From contig JAZULN010000036.1 of the NCBI GenBank assembly GCA_045603125.1, positions 19,755 to 83,754 on the forward strand: DNA of 64,000 nucleotides, in the 5' to 3' direction. The notes below the pieces were generated by a model. The model saw only the letters and a program-made list of their open reading frames with translations. It made no database searches and was not told the DNA's origin. Positions 43,155 through 50,815 of the stretch are shown here, piece by piece; the first letter of the stretch is position 1, and each line of letters begins with the position of its first letter. Made by a program: the position numbers and the translations under genes. The DNA comes from CAKSFT01 sp045603125. GTDB taxonomy: Bacteria; Bacillota; Clostridia; UBA1381.

Positions 43155-43727
43155 GTGTTTTATAAAATTGGTAAAGTTATAGTTAGGTTTTTACTATTCT
43201 TTGTGTTCAGAATTGAGGTAAAAGGGGTTGAGAATATCCCGGAGTCCGGCGGTGCTATTATGGTTATGAACCATAAAAGCAACTGGGACGTGCCGATTGC
43301 GAGTGTTGTATCCAGCAGAAAGTTAAGATTTATGGCAAAGTCGGAGATGTTTAAGACAAAAATCGGCAACTGGTTTTTTACAAGCCTCGGTGCGTTTCCG
43401 GTTCAAAGAGGTAAAGGCGACATTGGTGCCATAAAGGCGGCTATCACAAAACTAAGAGAAGAAGAAATGATAGCTATGTTTCCTGAGGGAAGAAGAATGA
43501 AGGAAGGCCAGAAATCAGAGCCAAAGCCGGGAGCAGTGATGTTATCGCTAAAAGCAAGAGTGCCGCTTATTCCAACTCACCTGGAAGGTAACTATAAGTG
43601 GATGGGAAAGATAAAGGTAACCTTTGGCGAGCCTATCTACTATACCGAACTTTATGAGGAAAAAGTGCCTGTTGAGGATTTGCAGGAGATGAGCAATATC
43701 CTGATGGACACGATAAATTCGCTTTAG
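43155..43727 (+). CDS. plsC: 1-acyl-sn-glycerol-3-phosphate acyltransferase (PlsC family)
   Basis: Adds the second acyl chain in phosphatidic acid synthesis at the membrane. It is about 190 residues. Seen: an N-terminal hydrophobic segment (VIVRFLLFFVFRIEVKG), the catalytic H(x4)D in NHKSNWD near residue 40, a substrate loop with GAFPVQRGKGD, and FPEGRRMKEGQ near residue 115. The start is uncertain: GTG at 43155 follows the cmk stop with a GGTGG-type site; GTG at 43134, overlapping cmk, is the alternative. ispH-S1 follows nine bases later. Confidence 0.92.
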   Translation: MFYKIGKVIVRFLLFFVFRIEVKGVENIPESGGAIMVMNHKSNWDVPIASVVSSRKLRFMAKSEMFKTKIGNWFFTSLGAFPVQRGKGDIGAIKAAITKLREEEMIAMFPEGRRMKEGQKSEPKPGAVMLSLKARVPLIPTHLEGNYKWMGKIKVTFGEPIYYTELYEEKVPVEDLQEMSNILMDTINSL

Positions 43728-43736
43728 GAGACGGGT

Positions 43737-45767
43737 ATGAGTATAAAAATTGCAAAGACTGCCGGATTTTGTTATGGTGTAAAACGAGCAGTTTCAGAAG
43801 CTTACCGATTGGCGGAAAATCCTGGAAAATATGCCACATTGGGTGAAATTATACATAATAGCTTTGTTGTAGATGATTTGGCGAAAAAGGGAATAAGAGC
43901 CTATGAAAACGTCGGGGATATACCCGATGGTACAAGCGTTATTATAAGAACTCACGGTGTTTCGAAGGCGGTTTTAGAGGATATTGAAAATAAGGGGTTG
44001 GAGGTTATTGACCTCACCTGCCCCTTTGTTTCAAAAATCCATAAAATTGTGGAAAAACACTATAGTGAAGGATACCAGATTATAATTGTGGGGGACTGTA
44101 ATCACCCAGAGGTAAAAGGCATAAATGGGTGGTGTGAAAACAGTGCTATTATTGTTTATGATGAAAACGAAGATTTTTCGGGTAAATTGACTAATAAACC
44201 CCTCTGTGTTGTAGCACAAACTACAATAAATAGAAAAATTTTTGGTAAAATCGTACAAAATATCAAAAACACTTGCCAAACCCCCTTGGTTTTTGATACA
44301 ATATGTAATGCGACTAGAGAAAGGCAAGAAGAAGCCGAGGCACTCTCAAAAGAGTCGGATGTTATGTTTGTTGTGGGTGGTCGCCATAGTTCAAATACAA
44401 AAAAGTTATTTGAAATATCGAGGGAGAATGCCCCCGAGACTTATTTAATCGAAACTTATGAGGAAATCCCTCTGAGTGTATATAAAAATAAAAGGATAGG
44501 TATTACAGCCGGTGCCTCAACACCCGGGTGTATTATCGAGGAGGTTTTTACAACGATGGAAGAAAAGATGAAAAACGAAGAAAATTTTGCCGAATTATTT
44601 GCGCAGTATGAAAACAAGAGTGTAAATAATGGCGACATCATTGATGGCACAGTTGTTGAAGTTCGTGCCAATGAAGTCATAGTTGAGCTTGATGGCTTCA
44701 AGTACAACGGTCAGTTGGCAGCAGACCAACTTACTGATGACCCATATCTAAAGCCGGAGGATATCGTGAAGGAAGGAGATAAGATCACAGTTTACGTTGT
44801 TGGTGTAAATGATGCTGAAGGTAAAGTTGTTCTTTCGAGAAAGAAACTTGTTGCAATGGAAAACTGGAACAAGATGAAAGAAGCCTATGAAGCCGGAACT
44901 ATTCTTGATGCTAAAATTATTAAGGCAGTTCGTGGCGGCGTTATTGCTTTGGTAGATTCTGCACAAGTTTTCATACCTGCAAGACAAGCGTCACTAAGAT
45001 TTGTACAAGATTTAGAATCACTTTTAAATACAGAAACACGCATTAAGCTTATTGAAATTGATGAAAGAAGAAGACGTGTAGTAGGTTCTGCCCGCGTTGT
45101 ATTGGAAGCAGAAAAGAAAGAAATTGAAGATAAAATCTGGGCTGACATTGAAGTTGGCAAGGAATATACAGGTACAGTTAAGTCACTAACCGCTTTTGGT
45201 GCTTTTGTTGACATCGGCGGTGTTGACGGCTTGATCCACATTTCAGAACTTAGCTGGAGCAAGATTAAGCACCCTTCAGAAGTAGTAAAAGAAGGCGACA
45301 CAGTTAAGGTTTACATCAAGGATATCAATGCAGAAACAAAGAAGATTTCTTTAGGTTACAAAAAGACCGAAGATAACCCATGGGTAATCGCACAAAATAA
45401 CATCCACGTTGATGATGTTGTTACATGTAAGATTGTTCGTATGTTACCATTCGGTGCATTTGCTGAAATTATGCCTAACATCGACGGTTTGATCCACATT
45501 TCTCAAATCTCAGATAAGAGAATTGCAAAGCCGGAAGATGTATTGGAAATCGGACAAGAAGTTCAGGCAAAGGTTACTGAGGCTAACTGGGAAACAAAGA
45601 AGATCAGCTTAAGCATCAGAGCTTTGATTGAGCCTGCAGTTGAAGAAAAGGCTGAAGTGGAAGAAGTTGCAGCGCCTCAAATTGAGGAAGATGCTCCTGT
45701 TGATATCGAAAAGTTTATAGCAGAAGAAGCAGCAGCTGAAGCTGAAGCAGAAACAACAGAAGAATAA
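43737..45767 (+). CDS. ispH: Fusion of 4-hydroxy-3-methylbut-2-enyl diphosphate reductase (IspH) and ribosomal protein S1-like domains
   Basis: The last MEP-pathway enzyme fused to an RNA-binding module, 676 residues. Residues 1 to about 280 are IspH: cluster cysteines in AGFCYGVKRAV, DLTCPFVSKIHK and DTICNATRERQEEA, plus TGGAS-like ITAGASTPGCII. From about 300 there are four S1 domains: GDIIDGTVVEVRANEVIVEL, GTILDAKIIKAVRGGVIALV, GTVKSLTAFGAFVDIGGVDG and CKIVRMLPFGAFAEIMPNID. The chain ends in a Glu/Ala-rich tail. The S1 half is more codon-biased than the IspH half, in keeping with ribosomal-protein-level expression and an older fusion of two genes. The combination is known in Clostridia. 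Confidence 0.96.
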   Translation: MSIKIAKTAGFCYGVKRAVSEAYRLAENPGKYATLGEIIHNSFVVDDLAKKGIRAYENVGDIPDGTSVIIRTHGVSKAVLEDIENKGLEVIDLTCPFVSKIHKIVEKHYSEGYQIIIVGDCNHPEVKGINGWCENSAIIVYDENEDFSGKLTNKPLCVVAQTTINRKIFGKIVQNIKNTCQTPLVFDTICNATRERQEEAEALSKESDVMFVVGGRHSSNTKKLFEISRENAPETYLIETYEEIPLSVYKNKRIGITAGASTPGCIIEEVFTTMEEKMKNEENFAELFAQYENKSVNNGDIIDGTVVEVRANEVIVELDGFKYNGQLAADQLTDDPYLKPEDIVKEGDKITVYVVGVNDAEGKVVLSRKKLVAMENWNKMKEAYEAGTILDAKIIKAVRGGVIALVDSAQVFIPARQASLRFVQDLESLLNTETRIKLIEIDERRRRVVGSARVVLEAEKKEIEDKIWADIEVGKEYTGTVKSLTAFGAFVDIGGVDGLIHISELSWSKIKHPSEVVKEGDTVKVYIKDINAETKKISLGYKKTEDNPWVIAQNNIHVDDVVTCKIVRMLPFGAFAEIMPNIDGLIHISQISDKRIAKPEDVLEIGQEVQAKVTEANWETKKISLSIRALIEPAVEEKAEVEEVAAPQIEEDAPVDIEKFIAEEAAAEAEAETTEE

Positions 45768-45776
45768 TAAAATTAA

Positions 45777-45809
45777 AACCCCGAGCTATAAGCTCGGGGT
45801 TAATTTTTT
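45777..45809 (+). terminator. Terminator of cmk-plsC-ispH/S1
   Basis: AACCCCGAGCT and AGCTCGGGGTT form a perfect 11-bp stem with a short loop, followed by AATTTTTTG. Confidence 0.95.
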
Positions 45810-45818
45810 GTGAAGTTA

Positions 45819-45847
45819 TTGACTATTCCCAAAATTTGTGATACAAT
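45819..45847 (+). promoter_or_regulatory. Strong promoter of the structured RNA gene
   Basis: TTGACT (45819-45824), exactly 17 bases, TACAAT (45842-45847) preceded by TGA (extended -10). It predicts a start at about A45854, the first base of the long stem. Confidence 0.82.
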
Positions 45848-45986
45848 ACCCTCACCACATGAATTTTAATATTTTGTCAAATAAGTGTGTATTTTTATTT
45901 TAGGTAAAAATGCATGCTCTATTTTCGCATACTTGTTTGACGAAATAAAATTTGTGTGGTAACAAAGGGGAGCTATGCATTTTTCG

Positions 45987-46017
45987 GTGCATCGGCTTTT
46001 GTTGGTGCACTTTTTTT
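45987..46017 (+). terminator. Internal terminator-like hairpin inside the structured RNA
   Basis: A 10-pair stem (GTGCATCGGC/GTTGGTGCAC, with G-U pairs) and TTTT loop is directly followed by seven T. It could yield a short RNA of about 164 nt. Confidence 0.65.
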
Positions 46018-46093
46018 ACGCCCTTATCCAAATCTATGATTTGGGTAACGCCACTGCAACGCATACTCTCCAGAGGATGCTACACTCAACGGG

Positions 46094-46119
46094 AAAATCC
46101 GCCATATGGGCGGATTTTT
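46094..46119 (+). terminator. 3' terminator of the structured RNA
   Basis: AAAATCCGCC and GGCGGATTTTT form a strong GC-rich stem closed by a short ATAT-containing loop and followed by a T run. Confidence 0.9.
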
Positions 46120-46133
46120 CGTGTAAATGGATT

Positions 46134-46172
46134 GTAAAAAATTAAGGGCTGTAAAAATTACAGCCCCTTTTT
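46134..46172 (-). terminator. Terminator of the sugar-acid operon
   Basis: GGGCTGTAA and TTACAGCCC pair around AAA; on the minus strand this is followed by TTAATTTTTT, just past the stop of the enolase-superfamily gene. The symmetrical CTTTTT on the plus side may make it bidirectional. Confidence 0.88.
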
Positions 46173-46185
46173 GTTCAATCAATCT

Positions 46186-47307
46186 TTATCTTCTGTATGT
46201 ATCCAAGATATCCATGTTAAGTTCAACGCCGATACCGGGTGCGGTTGGGATATGAACAAAACCGTCGTTGTCAAGCTGGAAGTGGTTTTTAACAAGTTGC
46301 TTACTCAAAACTGTTTCCTGTGCACAGTATTCTAACATATCAGAATTTGGAATAGATGCGATAAGTTGGAGGGTTGCACCCATCAAAATACCGGTCTTAA
46401 ATGCGTGTGGGATTAGCTTTTTACCACGAAGCTGAGCCATATCAGCAACCTTCTTTGCCATTGTAATACCACCGCAACGGCTCATATCAGGTTGTACGAT
46501 ATCAACCTTGCCGTTATCTAACATATCTTTAAATTCATAGGTTGTGCCGAACTCTTCGCCTGATGCAAGTGAGATACTGATGTTATCAGCAAGACGACCG
46601 AAATCTTCGGTTCTGTCGGGAGCGAATGGTTCTTCCAACCAATAAATCTTTTGCTTTTCGTATTCCTTTGAAATTCTAAGAGCAGACTTATAGTCTGTCC
46701 ATCTCATACCGATGTCGATCATAAGGCGAGCTTTTTCGCCTACTGCTTCACGGCAATATTCAACCAATGCTATATCCTTTTCTTCATCTTCGCCTAAAGC
46801 CCCCCAGCCGAACTTGAAGCCGTTATAGTTGCAGTCAGCTTTGTGGTGAGCAACAAGGTCGTCGATTTCCTTCTTGGTTTCCGGCATCAATACTGAACAG
46901 TATGCAGGAATCTTTTCTCTGAATCTTCCGCCGATTAGCATTGAAACAGGAACGCCGAGCTTTTTACCTGCGATATCCCAAAGAGCGATATCGATACCAC
47001 TCATTGCATGAATACCCACACTTCTTCTTGTGTAGTAGTAGCTATAGTGATACATCTTATACCAAAGGTATTCAACGTTCATTGGGTCTTCGCCAACCAA
47101 AATCTCCTTAAGTCCACGGCATTGGTCGTGAGATGCAGGGGTTTCAACGATTGCCTTTACAACCTCGGGAGAGCTATCAACTTCTCCGATACCTGTGATG
47201 CCTTCGTCGGTGTGCACCAAGATAACTGCAGTATCCTGGCTTCCGTCACCAATCATCTTTACTTCGTCTTGTCTTACGACAATAACTTCAACGTCTGTAA
47301 TTTTCAT
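46186..47307 (-). CDS. Mandelate racemase/muconate lactonizing enzyme family protein (sugar-acid dehydratase-like)
   Basis: Enolase-superfamily enzyme of 373 residues. The N-terminal capping domain is followed by a barrel with metal ligands in LMIDIGMRW, YWLEEPFAPD and SGEEFGT, then VDIVQPDMSRCGG and the catalytic histidine in KLIPHAFKTG near residue 330. The lysine region NGFKFGWG is consistent with the mandelate racemase subgroup. Family members dehydrate sugar acids such as galactonate, rhamnonate or gluconate. Last gene of the operon, after a dehydrogenase and an aldolase. The substrate is not determined. Confidence 0.9.
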   Translation of the reverse strand: MKITDVEVIVVRQDEVKMIGDGSQDTAVILVHTDEGITGIGEVDSSPEVVKAIVETPASHDQCRGLKEILVGEDPMNVEYLWYKMYHYSYYYTRRSVGIHAMSGIDIALWDIAGKKLGVPVSMLIGGRFREKIPAYCSVLMPETKKEIDDLVAHHKADCNYNGFKFGWGALGEDEEKDIALVEYCREAVGEKARLMIDIGMRWTDYKSALRISKEYEKQKIYWLEEPFAPDRTEDFGRLADNISISLASGEEFGTTYEFKDMLDNGKVDIVQPDMSRCGGITMAKKVADMAQLRGKKLIPHAFKTGILMGATLQLIASIPNSDMLEYCAQETVLSKQLVKNHFQLDNDGFVHIPTAPGIGVELNMDILDTYRR

Positions 47308-47319
47308 AGTTTATTCCTC

Positions 47320-48348
47320 CTAAAATTCTATTATAGCCTTAATCAGACTTTTTTCTCTGTTTCTGTATAAATCAAATGCCTTGTCGATATCGTCTAAAGT
47401 GAACCTGTGAGTTACCATATCACTTAAATCAAGTTTTTCTTGTGCGATTAAATCAACAAGAGGATACCAAGCTTTAGTGTTTCCGACTGTGCCGTATAGA
47501 GTGATTTCTTCGGTTACAAGCTTTTTAACGGGGATTGTAACAATCTCGTCGTCACCCGGAATACCATAAAGGATAACTTTACCGCCCTTTTTAGAGCAAT
47601 ACGGCATTTTTTCTATAATTTCACCGGCACCGGTTGCCTCGATTACGATATCTGCACCCTCGCCGCCTGTTAAGTTAAATACTTCTTCACAGTAGTCTGC
47701 CACTTTATTTGTATCGATGATTTCATCAGCACCAAAACCTCTCATTCTCTCGGCTTTATAATCACCTCTGACAAGAGATATGATCTTTCCGGCTCCCATT
47801 AACTTTGCAAGTTTTACATAAGCAATGGCCGCAGGGCCTGAGCCTGTTACAAACACTTTGCTATCAAGCGGTATTCCTATTCTCATAAGAGATTCTGTTG
47901 GACATACAACACTCTCTAATATGCTTCCGACACTGTCGGTAACCCCGTCGGGGATTGGGACTATAGCTGATACCGGCACCTTTACATACTCTGCATATCC
48001 GCCGTTATGTGGGTCAAAGCCGATTTCAGAACCATCTTTACATAGATACTGGTTTCCTGCACGGCAGTGTGCACATATGCCGCATCCGAGAGATGTTGCA
48101 ATAACACAACGCATACCTTCTTTTATATCGGTACGGGATGTGTTTAGTTTTTCCACCACACCACAAATTTCGTGACCTTGAATGTTAGGTGGGTTTCCGA
48201 TTTTTAATTTGCCCGAGATTATGTGATAATCTGTTGAGCAAACCCCTGCCGATTTAACCTTAATTAGGGCCTCCTCAGCTCCGATTTCGGGAACGGGAAC
48301 TTCTTTTACTTCGATTTTGTCAGGACCTGTCCAAACTGCTGCCTTCAT
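47320..48348 (-). CDS. Zinc-binding medium-chain alcohol/polyol dehydrogenase
   Basis: A 342-residue NAD(P)-dependent dehydrogenase of the threonine/sorbitol dehydrogenase group. Catalytic zinc: cysteine in GVCSTDYHI near residue 37 and the GHE motif QGHEICGVVE. Structural zinc: four cysteines in CGICAHCRAGNQYLC. The Rossmann fold shows VFVTGSGPAAIAYVKLAK. The aspartate-ending strand is followed by GADEIIDTNKVADY. It lies between the aldolase and dehydratase genes, with 12 and 2 base gaps. The likely role is oxidation of a sugar or sugar acid feeding the dehydratase. Confidence 0.92.
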   Translation of the reverse strand: MKAAVWTGPDKIEVKEVPVPEIGAEEALIKVKSAGVCSTDYHIISGKLKIGNPPNIQGHEICGVVEKLNTSRTDIKEGMRCVIATSLGCGICAHCRAGNQYLCKDGSEIGFDPHNGGYAEYVKVPVSAIVPIPDGVTDSVGSILESVVCPTESLMRIGIPLDSKVFVTGSGPAAIAYVKLAKLMGAGKIISLVRGDYKAERMRGFGADEIIDTNKVADYCEEVFNLTGGEGADIVIEATGAGEIIEKMPYCSKKGGKVILYGIPGDDEIVTIPVKKLVTEEITLYGTVGNTKAWYPLVDLIAQEKLDLSDMVTHRFTLDDIDKAFDLYRNREKSLIKAIIEF

Positions 48349-48350
48349 AA

Positions 48351-49169
48351 TTATACCTCCCTGTCTCCAAATTTTATTTCACTTACTTCTTCCATCAAAC
48401 GCTTATAGCCTCTTGGGAAGGTTTCGGAATCTGCACGTCTTAGAGCCGCCATAACGCTATGCTGAAGCTCTCTTGCCTCTTCAATCTTGCCAGCTTTTAT
48501 TGCGTAATAGATAGCACTGATTTTGTTAGGGAAGATTGACGCCAAAGCTGTCATACTTCCGGAACATCCGCCTACAAATGCCGGCAATAACATATCATCT
48601 GTACCGGTCATTACCGAGAACGATGTGTCTTTTGCCATGTCGATTAAGTGCATAATACGTTTCATGTTACCGCTACTGTCCTTTATACCCACAATATTCG
48701 GATGCTTCATAAGGTCATATATAACACCTAAATCCAGGGGTTGAGTAAAGAATGGGATGTTATATAGGATTATCGGCACCGGTGAGATGTCAGCCAAATC
48801 GGTGTAGTATTTTTTTATCTCGTCGTTTTTATACTGAAAATAGTATGGTGGGCATACAAGCAAGGCATCTGCCCCAACGTTCCATGCGTGTTTTACCACA
48901 TTATATGTATTTGGCAGGGTCGTCTCACAAGCACTGACAATTACTTTTTTTCCTTCCTCTCTGTTTTTACAAACGATTTCCACAAGGTTTTCCTTCTCCT
49001 CGCGGGTGAGATGAACAAACTCTGCAGTACTGCCGTTTACAACGTATCCGGCAACGCCTGTGCCTGATAAACGATGAACTTGTCTTTCATATGCACCGTA
49101 GTCTACTCGGTTACCTGAGAAAGGTGTCATCAAGACGGCAAATGTTCCGTTAAAACTCTTATTCATCAT
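48351..49169 (-). CDS. DapA/N-acetylneuraminate lyase family aldolase
   Basis: Class I aldolase barrel of 272 residues. Seen: GTFAVLMTPF at the N-terminus, GYVVNGSTAEFVHLT (phosphate/carboxylate-binding GSTxE), the proton-relay tyrosine in IILYNIPFFTQ, and the Schiff-base lysine in VGIKDSSGNMKR near residue 160. True DapA is unlikely in this catabolic context; 2-keto-3-deoxy sugar-acid aldolases belong to the same family and would act on the dehydratase product. The start overlaps the upstream peptidase stop by four bases (ATG at 49169 or 49166). Confidence 0.88.
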   Translation of the reverse strand: MMNKSFNGTFAVLMTPFSGNRVDYGAYERQVHRLSGTGVAGYVVNGSTAEFVHLTREEKENLVEIVCKNREEGKKVIVSACETTLPNTYNVVKHAWNVGADALLVCPPYYFQYKNDEIKKYYTDLADISPVPIILYNIPFFTQPLDLGVIYDLMKHPNIVGIKDSSGNMKRIMHLIDMAKDTSFSVMTGTDDMLLPAFVGGCSGSMTALASIFPNKISAIYYAIKAGKIEEARELQHSVMAALRRADSETFPRGYKRLMEEVSEIKFGDREV

Positions 49170-49843
49170 AGTATATACTCCTTTATATCCAGTTTCATAA
49201 GCTTTTCAAATAGGTTTTCGGTTATACCTTCACCGACAAAATAGTCGTTTTCAAGTCTTATACCGAAATTTTCGTAATGTCCGGTTTCGATGGTGTAGAA
49301 TGTGCCGCCCTCGATTATCTCGGGGTTACCTTCTGTAAATCTCGGCTCATCCACTGCCGCATTTTTTATGCTATGACCGGCGTGATGGATAAGGGTTTTT
49401 CCGTCTTTTTCATATACCGAATTTACCGCACGATATACATTTCCGGTAAGGTTACCCGAGTAAAGTTCCTTCTCGCCTGCCTTAATCGAGTCTTTTATAA
49501 GCTCAAACATATGCACTTGCTCAGGCGACGGCTCTCCCACAAAGTACGTTCTGCAAACATCGCACCAGACCCCGTTTTTTAAAATGCTGATATCCATAAT
49601 AACCGAGTCGCTGTCTTTCGGGATATATGCCCCGTCGGTGATGCCGTCGATATTTAACGTATCTTTTCCCCATATGTAGTCATATAAAATCTCAAATTCA
49701 CCCAAGTCGGCTTTTAAGGATTTTCTAAAGGGTAAAAATAATTCTTCGACGGTTTTTCCTCGCTTAAAGTTTTTGGAAAACTCGGAAAACGCCCGGGAAA
49801 CCGCCAAAAGAGATGCATCGATAATCTGTCTTTTATTCTGCAT
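49166..49843 (-). CDS. M24 family metallopeptidase-like protein (Xaa-Pro aminopeptidase/creatinase fold)
   Basis: A 225-residue pita-bread-fold catalytic domain without the N-terminal domain of prolidases. The five metal ligands are recognisable: aspartates in VIMDISIL and VWCDVCRTYFVG, histidine in HHAGHSIKN, and glutamates in YTIETGHY and IRLENDYFV. It could cleave an amide or peptide, or be a creatinase-type hydrolase. First gene of a sugar-acid-type operon, translationally coupled to the aldolase, so it probably processes an amide-containing substrate upstream of that pathway; this is inference. Confidence 0.87.
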   Translation of the reverse strand: MQNKRQIIDASLLAVSRAFSEFSKNFKRGKTVEELFLPFRKSLKADLGEFEILYDYIWGKDTLNIDGITDGAYIPKDSDSVIMDISILKNGVWCDVCRTYFVGEPSPEQVHMFELIKDSIKAGEKELYSGNLTGNVYRAVNSVYEKDGKTLIHHAGHSIKNAAVDEPRFTEGNPEIIEGGTFYTIETGHYENFGIRLENDYFVGEGITENLFEKLMKLDIKEYIL

Positions 49844-49903
49844 TCTATCCCTCCTAAAAAATCAGGGTATAAGAATATAATGAAACCATTTTACTCTTAC
49901 ATA

Positions 49904-49932
49904 TTGATTTTATCATAAATTTAGTTTATAAT
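49904..49932 (+). promoter_or_regulatory. Promoter of the PocR-AraC regulator
   Basis: TTGATT (49904-49909), 17-base spacer, TATAAT (49927-49932). The divergent operon starting at 49843 shows no good consensus promoter in the same 140-base spacer, consistent with activator dependence. Confidence 0.68.
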
Positions 49933-49983
49933 ATAGGTATAATTATACTTTTTTTAGCAAATTCGTACCGAGAGGTGACTATA

Positions 49984-50814
49984 ATGGAGCTTATGTTTGA
50001 TAAGGATCAGTTTAAGGAGTTAATGACGGATTTTTATATAATAACGGGGATAAAAATAGTGTTTTTCGATGATAACCTAAATCCCGTGATTTCGGTACCC
50101 TCGGAGGACTCGGAATTTTGTACTATGGTAAAAAAGAGTGGGGTTCTATTAAAAAGATGTGAAGAATGTATAGAATGTGAGATAAAAAAGTGTAAAAAGA
50201 CAAATAAACTAAGCATTTATAAGTGCCACTCGGGACTTACCGAGGCGGTAGCACCCATAAAAATTGACGGAATAATAATCGGATATATCATGATCGGTCA
50301 GATTATAGATGCCGAGGACAATAAAAAAGATGAGATTATAAAATATGTTTCTGAGTATTTAGACGGTGATATTTCGGAAAAGTTTGATAGCTTGACTTTT
50401 AAGAATTTATCCCAGATAAAGTCAACAGCAAAGTTTATGGAAACACTGATTTCCTATCTTATAATGCATAATCTCATAAAAAGCGACCACACAAGCCTTG
50501 CCTTTAAAATCACCGATTATATCAGCAAAAATCTTGCCTCCGACCTGTCTGTCGATAACCTCTCAGCTATCTTTGGTATCAGCAGAAATGCCCTATATAA
50601 AATATTTAACGATTTTTACGGGGTGTCGGTTGCGAAATATATAAGAAAAAAACGGATAGATGCGGCGGTTGAGCTAATAAATAACGGTGTGTCGATTGCA
50701 GATGCATCAAGCATTGTCGGGTTTTATGATTATAATTACTTTTCCAAGGTTTTTAAAAGCGAAACCGGGATTTTGCCGAGTAAATTCAGAAAAAAGGTAA
50801 TGAAAAACCGATAA
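49984..50814 (+). CDS. AraC family transcriptional regulator with N-terminal PocR ligand-binding domain
   Basis: A 276-residue regulator. Residues 1 to about 150 form a PocR-type sensory domain with a cysteine cluster (CEECIECEIKKCKK) and a following YKCHSGLTEAVAPI. Residues about 175-275 form the AraC double helix-turn-helix (VDNLSAIFGISRNALYKIF, then IADASSIVGFYDYNYFSKVF). PocR domains sense diols and other small carbon sources. I chose the ATG at 49984, five to six bases after AGAGGTGA; a GTG at 49975 falls within that site. Divergent from the M24-aldolase-dehydrogenase-dehydratase operon, which it most likely controls. Confidence 0.9.
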   Translation: MELMFDKDQFKELMTDFYIITGIKIVFFDDNLNPVISVPSEDSEFCTMVKKSGVLLKRCEECIECEIKKCKKTNKLSIYKCHSGLTEAVAPIKIDGIIIGYIMIGQIIDAEDNKKDEIIKYVSEYLDGDISEKFDSLTFKNLSQIKSTAKFMETLISYLIMHNLIKSDHTSLAFKITDYISKNLASDLSVDNLSAIFGISRNALYKIFNDFYGVSVAKYIRKKRIDAAVELINNGVSIADASSIVGFYDYNYFSKVFKSETGILPSKFRKKVMKNR

Positions 50815-50815
50815 G

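Larger units (their letters stand above)
45854..46119 (+). ncRNA. Stand-alone structured RNA, about 266 nt, class not assigned
   Basis: Stems seen by eye: (1) 45854-45889 with 45928-45960, about 33 pairs with G-U pairs and a small bulge, including 17 uninterrupted pairs (TTTGTCAAATAAGTGTG with CATACTTGTTTGACGAA); the first six bases ACCACA pair with TGTGGT at 45955-45960. (2) GGGGAG-C-TATGC 45967-45978 with GCATACTCTCC 46061-46071. (3) GTGCATCGGC 45987-45996 with GTTGGTGCAC 46001-46010. (4) TATCCAAATC 46025-46034 with GATTTGGGTA 46038-46047. It ends in an intrinsic terminator. No convincing protein frame; no plus-strand gene follows. It is not tmRNA, SRP RNA, RNase P RNA or a riboswitch class I could recognise. 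The raiA-type or another Clostridia-specific RNA family cannot be excluded without a covariance search. Confidence 0.75.

Noticed and set aside
45952..46137. A 61-residue protein frame starting with GTG inside the structured RNA
   Set aside because: No ribosome binding site, odd composition, and it runs through two terminator hairpins.
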